From Leptospirillum sp. (GTDB lineage: Bacteria > Nitrospirota > Leptospirillia > Leptospirillales > Leptospirillaceae), in assembly GCA_027343785.1 (NCBI GenBank), contig DAHWKF010000089.1, positions 1 through 26,118 on the forward strand: a DNA stretch of 26,118 bases. The letters run 5' to 3'. The notes beneath the pieces were generated by a model. The model searched no databases and was not told the DNA's origin. It saw only the letters and a program-made list of their open reading frames with translations. A program made the translations under genes and the position numbers. Below are positions 15,977-24,351 of the stretch, one piece after another (the stretch's first letter is position 1; every line of letters starts with the position of its first letter).

Positions 15977-16855
15977 ATGAATGATCAGGCGGAAGGTCTC
16001 CGGAAGAGGGAACCCCGATTGGACGACATCACGGGAAACGCTTCCCCTCCCCGGATCATTTCCGTCACCAGCGGAAAAGGGGGGGTGGGCAAAACCAATG
16101 TCACCGCGAATCTCGCGTACGCGTTTTCCGAAACCTTCGGAAAGCGGGTCCTCGTCTTCGACGCCGACATGGGGCTGGGCAACATCGATGTCCTGTTCAA
16201 CCTCCGTCCCCGGTGGACGCTGAAGGATTTTCTGTTCGAAGACCGGAAGCTTTCCGAGGTCCTGATCGAGGGCCCCGCCGGCATCCGGATTCTGCCGGCC
16301 GCGTCCGGATTCGAGGAACTGACGGCCCTGACGCCCGAACAGAACCTGAAGCTGATTTCCGCTTTCGACGAACTGGAGTCGGACCTCGATATCCTCCTGA
16401 TCGATACGGGAGCCGGCATTTCGGAAAACGTCCTGACCTTCAACCTGGCCAGTCAGGAAACCCTGATCGTCGTCACCCCCGAACCCACGAGCCGGACGGA
16501 CGCGTTCGCCCTGATGAAGGTGCTGAATCGGCGTTACTCCGGGAAACCTCTTCTTTTTCTGGCAAACATGGTGCGGGACCGGAAAGAGGGCCTTGAGCTG
16601 TTCGACCTCGTCTCCAGGGTGGCGGACCGTTTTTTGCCGGGGCTCAATCTTTCGTTCGCCGGTTTTTTGCCCCAGGATCCGTCCGTGACCCAGGCGGTCC
16701 GTTCCCAGAAAGCGCTCGCGGAAATGCTGCCCGGCGCCCCTTTTTCCGCGGCGATCCGGCAGGTGGCCCGGGATCTTCTTTCCCGTCCTCCCCGTCAGGA
16801 GGTTTCCGCTGGGATCGGATTGTTGATGAAGCGTCTGGTCGGGAGAGAAGAGTGA
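15977..16855 (+). CDS. flhG: FlhG (FleN/YlxH), MinD-like ATPase for flagellar number
   Basis: MinD-family ATPase that limits flagellar number and stimulates FlhF GTP hydrolysis. The product is 292 residues. The N-terminus carries the DQAEGLR activator motif (residues 3-9), which fits DQAxxLR. The deviant Walker A KGGVGKT has Lys34 and Lys39. DADMGLGNIDVLF and LIDTGAGIS are also typical. The C-terminus ends with an amphipathic basic helix (GIGLLMKRLVGREE), the likely membrane-targeting sequence. The start codon follows the flhF stop with no gap; the ribosome-binding site is inside flhF. Confidence 0.96.
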   Translation: MNDQAEGLRKREPRLDDITGNASPPRIISVTSGKGGVGKTNVTANLAYAFSETFGKRVLVFDADMGLGNIDVLFNLRPRWTLKDFLFEDRKLSEVLIEGPAGIRILPAASGFEELTALTPEQNLKLISAFDELESDLDILLIDTGAGISENVLTFNLASQETLIVVTPEPTSRTDAFALMKVLNRRYSGKPLLFLANMVRDRKEGLELFDLVSRVADRFLPGLNLSFAGFLPQDPSVTQAVRSQKALAEMLPGAPFSAAIRQVARDLLSRPPRQEVSAGIGLLMKRLVGREE

Positions 16856-16909
16856 CTTCGGGCTGTCCGGGGTCTGCCGGAAACATTCATCCGTGGAGGT
16901 GTTTCGCCG

Positions 16910-17665
16910 ATGGCGCTGGAGCTTGATGACAAGACACTGAAAGAGTTTGCCGTCACGGTCAAGTTCTTCGCGCTCCGGTATTCTCACCGGCTGCCTCCGG
17001 AACTCGATGTGGACGACCTGATCAGCGCCGGAATGGGAGGTCTTCTGGACGCCGCCCGCCGATTTGACCCGACGCGCGGGATCAAGTTCAAGACCATGGC
17101 AGAACACCGGATTCGCGGGGCGATGCTCGACGAGATCCGTTCGGCGGACTGGATGCCCCGTTCTGTTCGGGAAAAGCTGTCACACGTCCAGCAGATCCGC
17201 CAGGAGCTGACTTCCCGCCTCAAGCGGGAGCCGACACGACGGGAAATTGCCGGCGGCCTCGGGATAACGGAAGAGGAGTTCGACCGGATGTCGGTCGAAC
17301 TTGAACCCCACACCCTTGTTTCCCTCGAAGATCTGATGGATCCGGAAGACTCGGACAGTCCGACTCTCCTGGACCGCGTATCCGCGGCGATGGAAGGGGA
17401 TCCCCTGGAAAATGTCCTGCAGAATGAAGTTTCCGCAGCGTTGGTTGCCGCTATCGACAGTCTGCCGGAGAAGCAGCGTCTTGTCCTCTCCCTCTATTAT
17501 TACGAGGAGCTGACGATGAAAGAGGTCGCCCAGGTTGTCGGGGTGAGCGAATCCCGTGTTTCCCAGATCCATGGCCAGGCGTTGTCCGCCCTCAAGAAAG
17601 CCCTTTCGGACCTCCGCCAGACGGAAGGTCCCTCCCCCCGGCAGACGGTCCGGCATGGCAGCTGA
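16910..17665 (+). CDS. fliA: FliA, sigma-28 flagellar sigma factor
   Basis: Alternative sigma factor for late flagellar and chemotaxis genes; normally held by the anti-sigma factor FlgM, which is not seen here. The product is 251 residues. Region 2 is clear (VDDLISAGMGGLLDAARRFD, then FKTMAEHRIRGAMLDEIRS and DWMPRSVRE). Region 3 follows at about residues 90-140. Region 4 has LPEKQRLVLSLYYYEELTM and the helix-turn-helix EVAQVVGVSESRVSQIHGQA. The ATG at 16910 is preceded by GTGGAGGTG. It sits in the unit begun by the sigma-54 promoter before fliQ, consistent with sigma-54 driving fliA. Confidence 0.96.
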   Translation: MALELDDKTLKEFAVTVKFFALRYSHRLPPELDVDDLISAGMGGLLDAARRFDPTRGIKFKTMAEHRIRGAMLDEIRSADWMPRSVREKLSHVQQIRQELTSRLKREPTRREIAGGLGITEEEFDRMSVELEPHTLVSLEDLMDPEDSDSPTLLDRVSAAMEGDPLENVLQNEVSAALVAAIDSLPEKQRLVLSLYYYEELTMKEVAQVVGVSESRVSQIHGQALSALKKALSDLRQTEGPSPRQTVRHGS

Positions 17666-17704
17666 GACGGCTGAAGCGATCCGTGTTTCCGGGAGCCCTG
17701 ATTC

Positions 17705-18499
17705 GTGAAACGGGTCTTTCCGGTCCGGCTTGTCCGTCTCCTGTCCGAAGTGACGGGCATCCACCACGATCCCGACCGGCATTATCTCCTGGACAGCCGT
17801 CTGTCCGGTCTTCTGAAATCCTTCTCTCTCGACTCCCTTGAAGATCTGGGCCTCCTGCTCGAACGGACGCCTCCGGATGAGGAGCCATGGCTTGCCGTTT
17901 ATGACGCCATTTCAACCGGGGAGACCTATTTTTTTCGGGATCGCGCCGGCCTGGACCTGATCTTTCCCTCCCTGGTCCGTTCCCACCCGGCCCGCTCCGG
18001 TCCCGTTCGCCTGTTGTCGGTCGGTTGCTCCTCCGGCGAGGAGGTCTACACCCTGGCCCTTCTGGCGCTGGTCGCCGCCCGTCTGCCCTCCGTCCTTCTG
18101 GAGGGGATCGACCTGTCTTCCGGACAGATCGCCAAGGCCCGGGAGGGCGTCTTTGCCCAGCGATCCGTCCGACTCGTTCCGCCCGGCCTCCTCGAAAGGG
18201 CCTTCATCCGGGAAGGTCACTTTTTCCGGGTCAAGGATGAGCTTCGCGAGGTGGTCCGGTTCTCCCGGGAAAACATCCTGTCCTTTTCGAAACCCGCAAA
18301 CAGTTATGACGGCATCCTTTTCCGGAACGTGATCATCTATTTTGAAGACAGTTCCCGGAAAAAAATGATCGAAATTTTTTATAGGCTTATTTCTCCCGGT
18401 GGATTTCTCTTGATGGGATCTGGGGAATTTCTCCCTGACGGAGGAGCCCCTTTTCATCTGGAATCCCACAATGGTATTGTCGTATATCGAAAAAAATGA
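17705..18499 (+). CDS. cheR: CheR, chemoreceptor glutamate methyltransferase
   Basis: Transfers methyl groups from S-adenosylmethionine to receptor glutamates during adaptation. The product is 264 residues. The N-terminal helical domain precedes the conserved STGETYFFRD (usually TNETYFFRE). The SAM site RLLSVGCSSGEEVYTLAL follows, then GIDLSSGQIAKAREG, and the late FRNVIIYFEDSSRKKM, equal to the family FCRNVLIYF. The start is GTG at 17705, with GGGAG at 17691-17695. The receptor in this cluster lacks the C-terminal CheR-docking pentapeptide. The last part of the gene is richer in A/T than its surroundings. Confidence 0.95.
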   Translation: MKRVFPVRLVRLLSEVTGIHHDPDRHYLLDSRLSGLLKSFSLDSLEDLGLLLERTPPDEEPWLAVYDAISTGETYFFRDRAGLDLIFPSLVRSHPARSGPVRLLSVGCSSGEEVYTLALLALVAARLPSVLLEGIDLSSGQIAKAREGVFAQRSVRLVPPGLLERAFIREGHFFRVKDELREVVRFSRENILSFSKPANSYDGILFRNVIIYFEDSSRKKMIEIFYRLISPGGFLLMGSGEFLPDGGAPFHLESHNGIVVYRKK

Positions 18500-18549
18500 G
18501 GCCGGGCGGTTTTTCCGGGCCGGTGTGAAGGGCCGGGCTGTTTCTCTCG

Positions 18550-18574
18550 GGAAAGTCGACCGATAAGACTTTCC
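18550..18574. repeat. Perfect inverted repeat in the cheY leader
   Basis: GGAAAGTC (18550-18557) and GACTTTCC (18567-18574) form a perfect eight-base inverted repeat around a nine-base spacer. The spacer contains ACCGATAA, which resembles the -10 box of sigma-28 promoters (GCCGATAA). No TAAA -35 box lies at the right distance. The element could be an operator, an RNA hairpin in the leader, or both. Confidence 0.6.
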
Positions 18575-18590
18575 GTATGGAGGAAAACAG

Positions 18591-18610
18591 CCCTGTCCTG
18601 TTTTTCAGGG
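18591..18610 (+). promoter_or_regulatory. Small hairpin overlapping the cheY ribosome-binding site
   Basis: CCCTG (18591-18595) can pair with CAGGG (18606-18610). The 3' arm covers the first bases of the AGGGAGGAG ribosome-binding site (18607-18615), which is five bases before the GTG start of cheY. A five-pair stem is weak; regulation is only a possibility. Confidence 0.3.
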
Positions 18611-18620
18611 AGGAGTAAGC

Positions 18621-19001
18621 GTGGATTTCAATATGCGGGTTCTCGTCGTCGACGATTTTTCGACCATGCGCAGAATCGTCAAGAACACCCTCCGTCAGAT
18701 CGGGTTCACCACGATCGAAGAGGCGGAAGACGGACAGAAGGCTTTTGACAGGCTGATGTCGGAAAAATTCGACTTTGTGGTCAGCGACTGGAACATGCCG
18801 AACATGACGGGGATCGACCTGCTCCGGAAGGTCCGCGCCGAACCGTCGCTCAAGCACCTTCCCTTTCTGATGGTGACGGCTGAAGCGAAGCAGGAGAACG
18901 TCGTCGAGGCCATCAAGGCGGGTGTGTCGAACTATATCGTCAAGCCCTTTACCGTTGCGACCCTCCAGGAAAAGATCGGAAAGATCTTCAAGGACAAGTA
19001 G
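18621..19001 (+). CDS. cheY: CheY, chemotaxis response regulator
   Basis: Single-domain receiver that carries the signal from CheA to the flagellar switch. The product is 126 residues. The acidic pair is in VLVVDDFSTMRR, the phosphorylated Asp is in VVSDWNMPNMTG, the conserved Thr is in FLMVTAEA, and the Lys is in NYIVKPFT. This is the classical CheY arrangement rather than a generic receiver. The start is GTG at 18621, fixed by AGGGAGGAG at 18607-18615; the ATG at 18633 would be too far. It opens the chemotaxis part of the cluster after a 121-base structured gap. Confidence 0.95.
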   Translation: MDFNMRVLVVDDFSTMRRIVKNTLRQIGFTTIEEAEDGQKAFDRLMSEKFDFVVSDWNMPNMTGIDLLRKVRAEPSLKHLPFLMVTAEAKQENVVEAIKAGVSNYIVKPFTVATLQEKIGKIFKDK

Positions 19002-19036
19002 CAAACGGACAGATTCATCCATCCGGAGATATCGAG

Positions 19037-21001
19037 ATGCCTGAGACGTTTGATAACGACGAGATGAAGGAAATCCTCCAGGATTTCCTTGCGGAAGCGG
19101 AGGAAATGCTGGAGGGGCTCGACACCTTTTTCGTCCAGCTCGAAGCCCACCCGGACGACCGCACGCTCCTGAACGAGATTTTCCGGACGGCGCACAGCAT
19201 CAAGGGATCCGCCGGGTTTATCGGTCTGAACAGGATTGTGGAGGTCGCCCATCACGCGGAAAACGTTCTGAACCAGCTCAGGCAAGGGCAGATGCGGGCC
19301 GAACCCCTGGTCATCGACATCATTCTGGAAGCGATGGATGCCCTGAAACTGCTGGTCCGGGAGGTCAGGACGGGCACCCAGGCCGATGTGGACATCGAAT
19401 CCCTGAACCAGAAGCTCGACCTGCTCCTCCAGTGGGGGGAAGATGTGCAGGCCGAAACGGAACCGGCCCCGGGCGGCGGGGAGGAGTTTCAGGGCGAGGT
19501 GACGCCGGATCTCCCGGAACCGTCCGGTTCTGGAAAAGAACCGGCGTTGGTCTCCGAACCCCAGTCCGAATCCTACCAGGTGGAAGACGAAGAGCTTGTG
19601 GCGGCTCCCCCGGCGGACGCGCCGTCTTCAGGTGTGCCCGGAGATTCCGGACCCCGGTCGAAATCCGGATCCGGGGAAGGGGGAGGAAGCGCCCGAAAAG
19701 CCGAACTCCCGGTTCCGGCGCCGGCAACGGAAGCCGCGCAGACGGGTTCGGGGGAAGCCGACCAGACCATCCGGGTGGAAACCTCCCGCCTCGACAATGT
19801 CATGAACCTGGTGGGGGAGCTGGTTCTGGGGAGAAACCGGCTGGTCCGCCTGTCTGGCGAGCAGCGCGGCGATATCGATCCGGAACACCGCCTGAAAGAA
19901 ATCGCCGAAGCCGTGGCCCAGTTGTCGCGGGTAACGACCGATCTCCAGCTGGCGGTGATCAAGACCCGGATGCAGCCGATCAGAAAGGTGCTGGGCAAAT
20001 TTCCCCGGATGGTCCGGGACTTGTCCCGCAAGATGGGGAAGGAGGTCCGGCTGGAGCTGTCCGGAGAAGAGACCGAACTCGACAAGTCGGTCATCGAGGA
20101 GATCGGGGATCCGCTGGTCCACATTATCCGGAACGCCATCGACCATGGCCTGGAAATGCCGGACGAACGGGCGGCCGGGGGCAAGCCGACGGAAGGGGTT
20201 GTCCGGATCGGGGCATACCAGGAAGGAAATTCGATCGTGATCGAGGTGTCCGACGACGGAAAGGGGATCGACGTCGGACGGGTCAGGGAAAAGGCCATCG
20301 AGAAAAAACTGATTTCCGGGGGGGACGCCGAACGGATGTCGGAAGGGGAACTCGTCAATCTGATCTTTCTCCCGGGATTTTCCACGGCGGAAAAAGTGAC
20401 GGACGTCTCCGGTCGGGGTGTGGGAATGGACGTGGTCCGGACCAACATCAACAAGATCAACGGCACGGTTGAAGTCCGCACGACCCAGGGCGCCGGGTCG
20501 ACGTTCGTCATCCGGCTGCCCCTGACCATCGCGATCATCCAGGCGCTGATGGTGACGATCGGATCCGAGGTCTACGCCATCCCCCTCCAGACGGTGGTGG
20601 AAACGGTCAAGATCACCCGGGAAGACATCCGGACCCTGTCCGGTTCCGACGTTCTGAACCTCCGGAACCAGGTGCTTCCGCTCTTGCGTCTCCGGGATGA
20701 ATTCAAGGTTCCGGAGGAACATGCCGAAGAGCCTGGAAGGTGCTATGTGGTGGTCGTCCAGCTCGGATCCCGCCTTCTGGGGCTCGTGGTCGACCGGCTG
20801 CCCTATCAGGAAGAGGTCGTCATCAAGAGCATGGGTCCCCTGCTCTCCGGTATCCGGGGGATGGCGGGGGCGACCATCACCGGCGACGGAAAGGTCGTTC
20901 TGATCCTCGATGTCGGGGAAATCCTGCAGGATATCCAGCTGCGGCAGCATCAGGGCCCCGTTCCGTCAGGTTTCGCTCCGGCCGCCGCCGCGCGTTCCTG
21001 A
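19037..21001 (+). CDS. cheA: CheA, chemotaxis histidine kinase
   Basis: Kinase that phosphorylates CheY and CheB in response to receptors. The product is 654 residues. The P1 domain carries the phosphorylated His53 in RTAHSIKGSAGF. Residues of about 135-240 are a Pro-, Glu- and Gly-rich linker in which no P2 (CheY-binding) fold is apparent. The P3 dimerisation segment begins near residue 245 (IRVETSRLDNVMNLVGELVL). The P4 ATPase domain has the N box HIIRNAIDHGLE near residue 362, then DDGKGID and GRGVGMDVV. The P5 CheW-like domain makes up the last 150 or so residues. It is followed by cheB after ten bases. Confidence 0.97.
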   Translation: MPETFDNDEMKEILQDFLAEAEEMLEGLDTFFVQLEAHPDDRTLLNEIFRTAHSIKGSAGFIGLNRIVEVAHHAENVLNQLRQGQMRAEPLVIDIILEAMDALKLLVREVRTGTQADVDIESLNQKLDLLLQWGEDVQAETEPAPGGGEEFQGEVTPDLPEPSGSGKEPALVSEPQSESYQVEDEELVAAPPADAPSSGVPGDSGPRSKSGSGEGGGSARKAELPVPAPATEAAQTGSGEADQTIRVETSRLDNVMNLVGELVLGRNRLVRLSGEQRGDIDPEHRLKEIAEAVAQLSRVTTDLQLAVIKTRMQPIRKVLGKFPRMVRDLSRKMGKEVRLELSGEETELDKSVIEEIGDPLVHIIRNAIDHGLEMPDERAAGGKPTEGVVRIGAYQEGNSIVIEVSDDGKGIDVGRVREKAIEKKLISGGDAERMSEGELVNLIFLPGFSTAEKVTDVSGRGVGMDVVRTNINKINGTVEVRTTQGAGSTFVIRLPLTIAIIQALMVTIGSEVYAIPLQTVVETVKITREDIRTLSGSDVLNLRNQVLPLLRLRDEFKVPEEHAEEPGRCYVVVVQLGSRLLGLVVDRLPYQEEVVIKSMGPLLSGIRGMAGATITGDGKVVLILDVGEILQDIQLRQHQGPVPSGFAPAAAARS

Positions 21002-21011
21002 GAAGCGGAAG

Positions 21012-22046
21012 ATGATTCGTGTCCTGGTGGTGGACGACTCCCGGTCTTTCCGGAAAGCCCTGTCCCTGATCCTGGCCCGGGATCCGGAAGTCACGGTGGT
21101 CGGTGAGGCCGAGACGGCGGAGGAAGCCCTTTCTCTCCTGCCCGGTCTCGAACCGGACGTCGTCACGCTGGATATCGAGATGCCGGGCATGGGGGGGCTT
21201 CTCCTGACGGAGCAAATCCGAAGAGGATTTTCCGCCCGGATCCTGGTCGTGAGCGGTCTGACCCATCTGGGGTCCCGGACGGCGGTGGAGGCTCTGCTCA
21301 AGGGAGCCCACGACATTCTGGAAAAACCGGTGAACCTCGACCACAACCCGCTCTTCCGTTCGGCCGTGCTCCGGAAGGTCCATGAACTGGCGGGGATGAC
21401 CGGAACCCCTCCCGCGCTCCGGGAACAGCTTCAGGACTCGGGCGGACTGAGGGGAAGGTCGTTCCCTTCCCTCCTGGTCGTGGGGGGGTCCACCGGTGGA
21501 CCGGAGTCCCTGTCGGCGTTGCTGGGAAAGCTGGCGGGTGTTTCGATTCCGCCTGTCGTCGTCGTCCAGCACATGCCTCCGGCCATCCTCCCCCATCTGG
21601 CCGAGAGGCTGGGCCAAGCGTTCGGATTTGACGTCCGGATCGCCTACCAGGGAGAAGCCCTGCTTCCGGGCAAGATCCGGATCGCCCCCGGGGGGGTTCA
21701 CCTCCTGGTGGAAAAACGGGAGGGGGGCGGGCTCTTTCTCCGGCTGACGGAAGATCCGGGAAGAGGTTCTCATGTTCCATCGATCGACCGGACGCTCGAA
21801 TCTGTGGCGCGAACGGTCGGATCCGGTTCCATCGGCGTCCTGCTGTCCGGGCTGGGAGATGACGGAGCCCGGGGAATGCTGGCTTTGATGAAGTCCGGAG
21901 GAGAAACGTTTGCGCAAACGCCGGAAACGGCGGCGGCGCCAAGCATGCCATCGGCCGCCATCGGCCTGAATGCCGTCCGTCACGTCCTGCCACCCGCTTC
22001 GATCGGGATGGCGCTGGCCGGGTGGTTCGGGGAGAAGGCTTCCTGA
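21012..22046 (+). CDS. cheB: CheB, receptor methylesterase response regulator
   Basis: Removes receptor methyl groups (and deamidates glutamines) when phosphorylated by CheA. The product is 344 residues from the ATG at 21012. An in-frame ATG further upstream lies inside cheA and is not used in the call. The N-terminal receiver has VVDDSRSF and Asp54 in LDIEMPGMGG. The C-terminal esterase has the triad: Ser160 in GGSTGGPESL, His187 in VVVQHMPP, and Asp284 in SGLGDDGARGM. These match the spacing of the enteric enzyme (Ser164, His190, Asp286). The ribosome-binding site is weak, fitting coupling to cheA. Confidence 0.96.
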   Translation: MIRVLVVDDSRSFRKALSLILARDPEVTVVGEAETAEEALSLLPGLEPDVVTLDIEMPGMGGLLLTEQIRRGFSARILVVSGLTHLGSRTAVEALLKGAHDILEKPVNLDHNPLFRSAVLRKVHELAGMTGTPPALREQLQDSGGLRGRSFPSLLVVGGSTGGPESLSALLGKLAGVSIPPVVVVQHMPPAILPHLAERLGQAFGFDVRIAYQGEALLPGKIRIAPGGVHLLVEKREGGGLFLRLTEDPGRGSHVPSIDRTLESVARTVGSGSIGVLLSGLGDDGARGMLALMKSGGETFAQTPETAAAPSMPSAAIGLNAVRHVLPPASIGMALAGWFGEKAS

Positions 22047-22095
22047 ATCCGGGACGGCCGTTGTCCTATAGCAATGGTCGCATAGGAGAGATGAG

Positions 22096-23775
22096 ATGCG
22101 TTTCAGTCTAGGTAAGAAGATTCAGCTGGCCACCTCCCTGACCCTTCTTCTTGTCCTCGGGGTCTCCGGAACGCTGGTGCTCATGAGCGCTTCCGGTGAT
22201 CTCATGAAACAGGAAAAGGGGCGTTCGGACATGATGGCCCAGTCGATTATCAAGGGCCTCTCCACGGTCATGATGTCGGTCAACGCGCCTGTCATGAGCC
22301 ACAATCTCATCGACGACCAGAAAAAGCTGGACGGCGTCCTAAGGGTCCAGATGATCCGTCCGGACGGGACCCAGGCGTTCTACGACAACAAGGCGATCGA
22401 CGCCGTCAACGCCTGGCGCCATTACAAGGCGTATTCCCCCCGCATCTTTTTCACCCATCCCCGTCATCACACCCGGCGCTTCGCCAGCGACCCCCGGTTC
22501 CGGGAGGTTCTCAAATACGGCAAGGCGGTGGCCTACCAGGAAAATGTGGACGGCAAGCCCGCCCTGACAAAACTCTTTCCGGTCGTCTTTCAGAACAACT
22601 GCTATCTCTGTCACGGGTACGCTTCCAAGCAGAAAGTGATGGCGGTGCTTCGCATTTCCACGCCCCTGACGGACCTGAACAGCGCCCGTCACAAGCTCGC
22701 CCTGCAGGTTTTTCTGTTCTTCGCCGGCGCGATCGCCCTGCTTCTTCTGATTCTCTCCTTCACGATCAGAAGCATCGCCATCCGTCCCCTGCACGATGTG
22801 GTGGAGGTCATCGAGTCCACGGCGGAGGGCGACCTGACCCGGACGATCGCTTCGAAAACAAAGGACGAGATCGGTGAGCTGGTCTCCCATTTCAATACAA
22901 TGGTGGAGAAACTCCGGACGCTGGTCGTGCGGCAGCGGGAGGTGGGGACGCAGGCCATGGAGGCGACCCACGAAATGGTGACCAGCCTCGAGGGTATTCG
23001 GGGACGGGCGGACCATGAAACCGGACAGATTCAGACAGCCGCCGCCGCGACGGAAGAGTTGTCGCGCTCCCTGGGGGACGTGGCGAAGAACACGCGGACG
23101 GCCGCCGACCTTTCCAACCGGACGGACCAGGAAGCCCGGAAGGGGCTGGAGTCCATCCAGCGGGCTTCTACGGAACTGGGCCGCATTTCGGATGTGGTCG
23201 GACAGGCTTCGGACAGCATCCAGGAGCTGGGAAAGAGCTCCGACCAGATTTCGGAGATTGTCAACATTATCGACGAAATCGCCGAACAGACGAACCTCCT
23301 GGCGCTGAACGCGGCGATCGAGGCCGCCCGTGCCGGGGAGCAGGGGAAGGGATTCGCGGTCGTGGCCGATGAGGTGAGGAAACTGGCGGAACGGACGACC
23401 CGCTCCACCCACCAGATTTCGGAGACCATCACGTCGATCCAGTCCCTGACGGAAAAATCTGTGAAGGTCATGACGAAGGGTTCGAAGGAACTCGGGGATC
23501 TGATAGGGGTCATGCGGTCGGCCTCGGAACTTTTGTCCGGTATTGTGGCGTCGGTCAGGGAAGTGACGGTCCAGGTCAACCAGATCGCCATGGCCACGAC
23601 CGAGCAGAGCCAGGCCGTGGATCAGGTGGCGGGAGCGGTGGAAAGCTCCTCCGTCGGGATCCAGACCATCCGGCAATTCGCCCTGGAAGCGTCGGAAGCC
23701 GCCACCGGTCTGGAACAGCGCATGCAGGAACTGGAGCGGTATATCGGGCAGTTCCGGACCGGGGAACAGGAATAG
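22096..23775 (+). CDS. Methyl-accepting chemotaxis protein with a periplasmic CxxCH motif
   Basis: Membrane chemoreceptor of 559 residues. A first membrane span lies at about residues 10-32, a periplasmic sensor at about 33-200, a second span at about 201-225, and a HAMP domain to about 280. A cytoplasmic coiled coil follows with the invariant tip IIDEIAEQTNLLALNAAIEA and GKGFAVVADEVRKLAERT. The sensor contains C169-Y-L-C172-H173-G, a c-type-haem attachment motif, just before the second span. This resembles haem-binding receptors such as those of Geobacter, so redox state or a gas such as O2 or NO is a plausible input. Haem attachment is inferred. It ends without a CheR-docking pentapeptide. 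The gene sits between cheB and cheW. Confidence 0.95.
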   Translation: MRFSLGKKIQLATSLTLLLVLGVSGTLVLMSASGDLMKQEKGRSDMMAQSIIKGLSTVMMSVNAPVMSHNLIDDQKKLDGVLRVQMIRPDGTQAFYDNKAIDAVNAWRHYKAYSPRIFFTHPRHHTRRFASDPRFREVLKYGKAVAYQENVDGKPALTKLFPVVFQNNCYLCHGYASKQKVMAVLRISTPLTDLNSARHKLALQVFLFFAGAIALLLLILSFTIRSIAIRPLHDVVEVIESTAEGDLTRTIASKTKDEIGELVSHFNTMVEKLRTLVVRQREVGTQAMEATHEMVTSLEGIRGRADHETGQIQTAAAATEELSRSLGDVAKNTRTAADLSNRTDQEARKGLESIQRASTELGRISDVVGQASDSIQELGKSSDQISEIVNIIDEIAEQTNLLALNAAIEAARAGEQGKGFAVVADEVRKLAERTTRSTHQISETITSIQSLTEKSVKVMTKGSKELGDLIGVMRSASELLSGIVASVREVTVQVNQIAMATTEQSQAVDQVAGAVESSSVGIQTIRQFALEASEAATGLEQRMQELERYIGQFRTGEQE

Positions 23776-23803
23776 CGGCGTCAAAAAAGGGGAGAGTCTC
23801 AGG

Positions 23804-24322
23804 ATGAATACGCTGGACAGGAAGATTTCGGGCGGCGAGTTGTCCCCGACGGAAACCCTTGGCAGCCTCGTGGATTTTGGAGCCGACGATGTCCTCCAGA
23901 TGGTCAGTTTCCGGCTGTCGGGGGAGGATTATGCCGTGGATGTCATGGCCGTCCAGGAAATCAACCGGTTGTCCGATATGACCCGGGTTCCGCGCGCCCC
24001 GTACTTTGTGGACGGGGTGATCAACCTGCGGGGGAAGATCCTTCCGGTCATCAACCTCCGGAAGCTTCTGGGTTTCCCTCCCATGACCGTCCAGACGGAG
24101 GAGATGCGGATGATCGTGGTCAACGCGGAAGGTTCCCTTGCGGGCCTGACCGTCGACGAGGTCAACCAGGTGCTCCGGATTCCGAAAGACAGGGTGGAGG
24201 AGCAGACCGAACTGGGTATCGGAAAGGCGCTGGGAGACGTTATCCGGGGCGTGGCCCATATGGAGGATCGGCTGGTGACCCTTCTGGATATCGGAAAACT
24301 CCTGTCCGTACGCATCCAATGA
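23804..24322 (+). CDS. cheW: CheW, chemotaxis coupling protein
   Basis: Adaptor that joins receptors to CheA in signalling arrays. The product is 172 residues. After about 30 variable residues the CheW domain shows MVSFRLSGEDYAVDVMAVQE, INRLSDMTRVPRAPYFVDGV, INLRGKILPVINLRKLLGF and GLTVDEVNQVLRI, all hallmarks of the family. There is no receiver domain, so it is CheW rather than CheV. The ATG at 23804 follows AAGGGGAGAG. It lies directly between the receptor and motA. Confidence 0.95.
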   Translation: MNTLDRKISGGELSPTETLGSLVDFGADDVLQMVSFRLSGEDYAVDVMAVQEINRLSDMTRVPRAPYFVDGVINLRGKILPVINLRKLLGFPPMTVQTEEMRMIVVNAEGSLAGLTVDEVNQVLRIPKDRVEEQTELGIGKALGDVIRGVAHMEDRLVTLLDIGKLLSVRIQ

Positions 24323-24351
24323 AGCCGACCTGAACAAGCCGGGGTGACGCC

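Noticed and set aside
18500..18521. GC-rich GGCC repeats after cheR as an intrinsic terminator
   Set aside because: The stem needs a bulge and is not followed by a T run.
18559..18566. ACCGATAA as the -10 box of a sigma-28 promoter for cheY
   Set aside because: The -10 match is good, but no TAAA-like -35 box lies 14-17 bases upstream, so it is not annotated as a promoter; it is mentioned with the inverted repeat.
22065..22086. CCTAT/ATAGG inverted repeat touching the receptor's ribosome-binding site
   Set aside because: Only five base pairs with a 12-base loop; too weak to call a regulatory element.
22339..23784. Minus-strand open frame (481 codons) opposite the chemoreceptor
   Set aside because: Shadow of the receptor gene, with the same compositional artefact.
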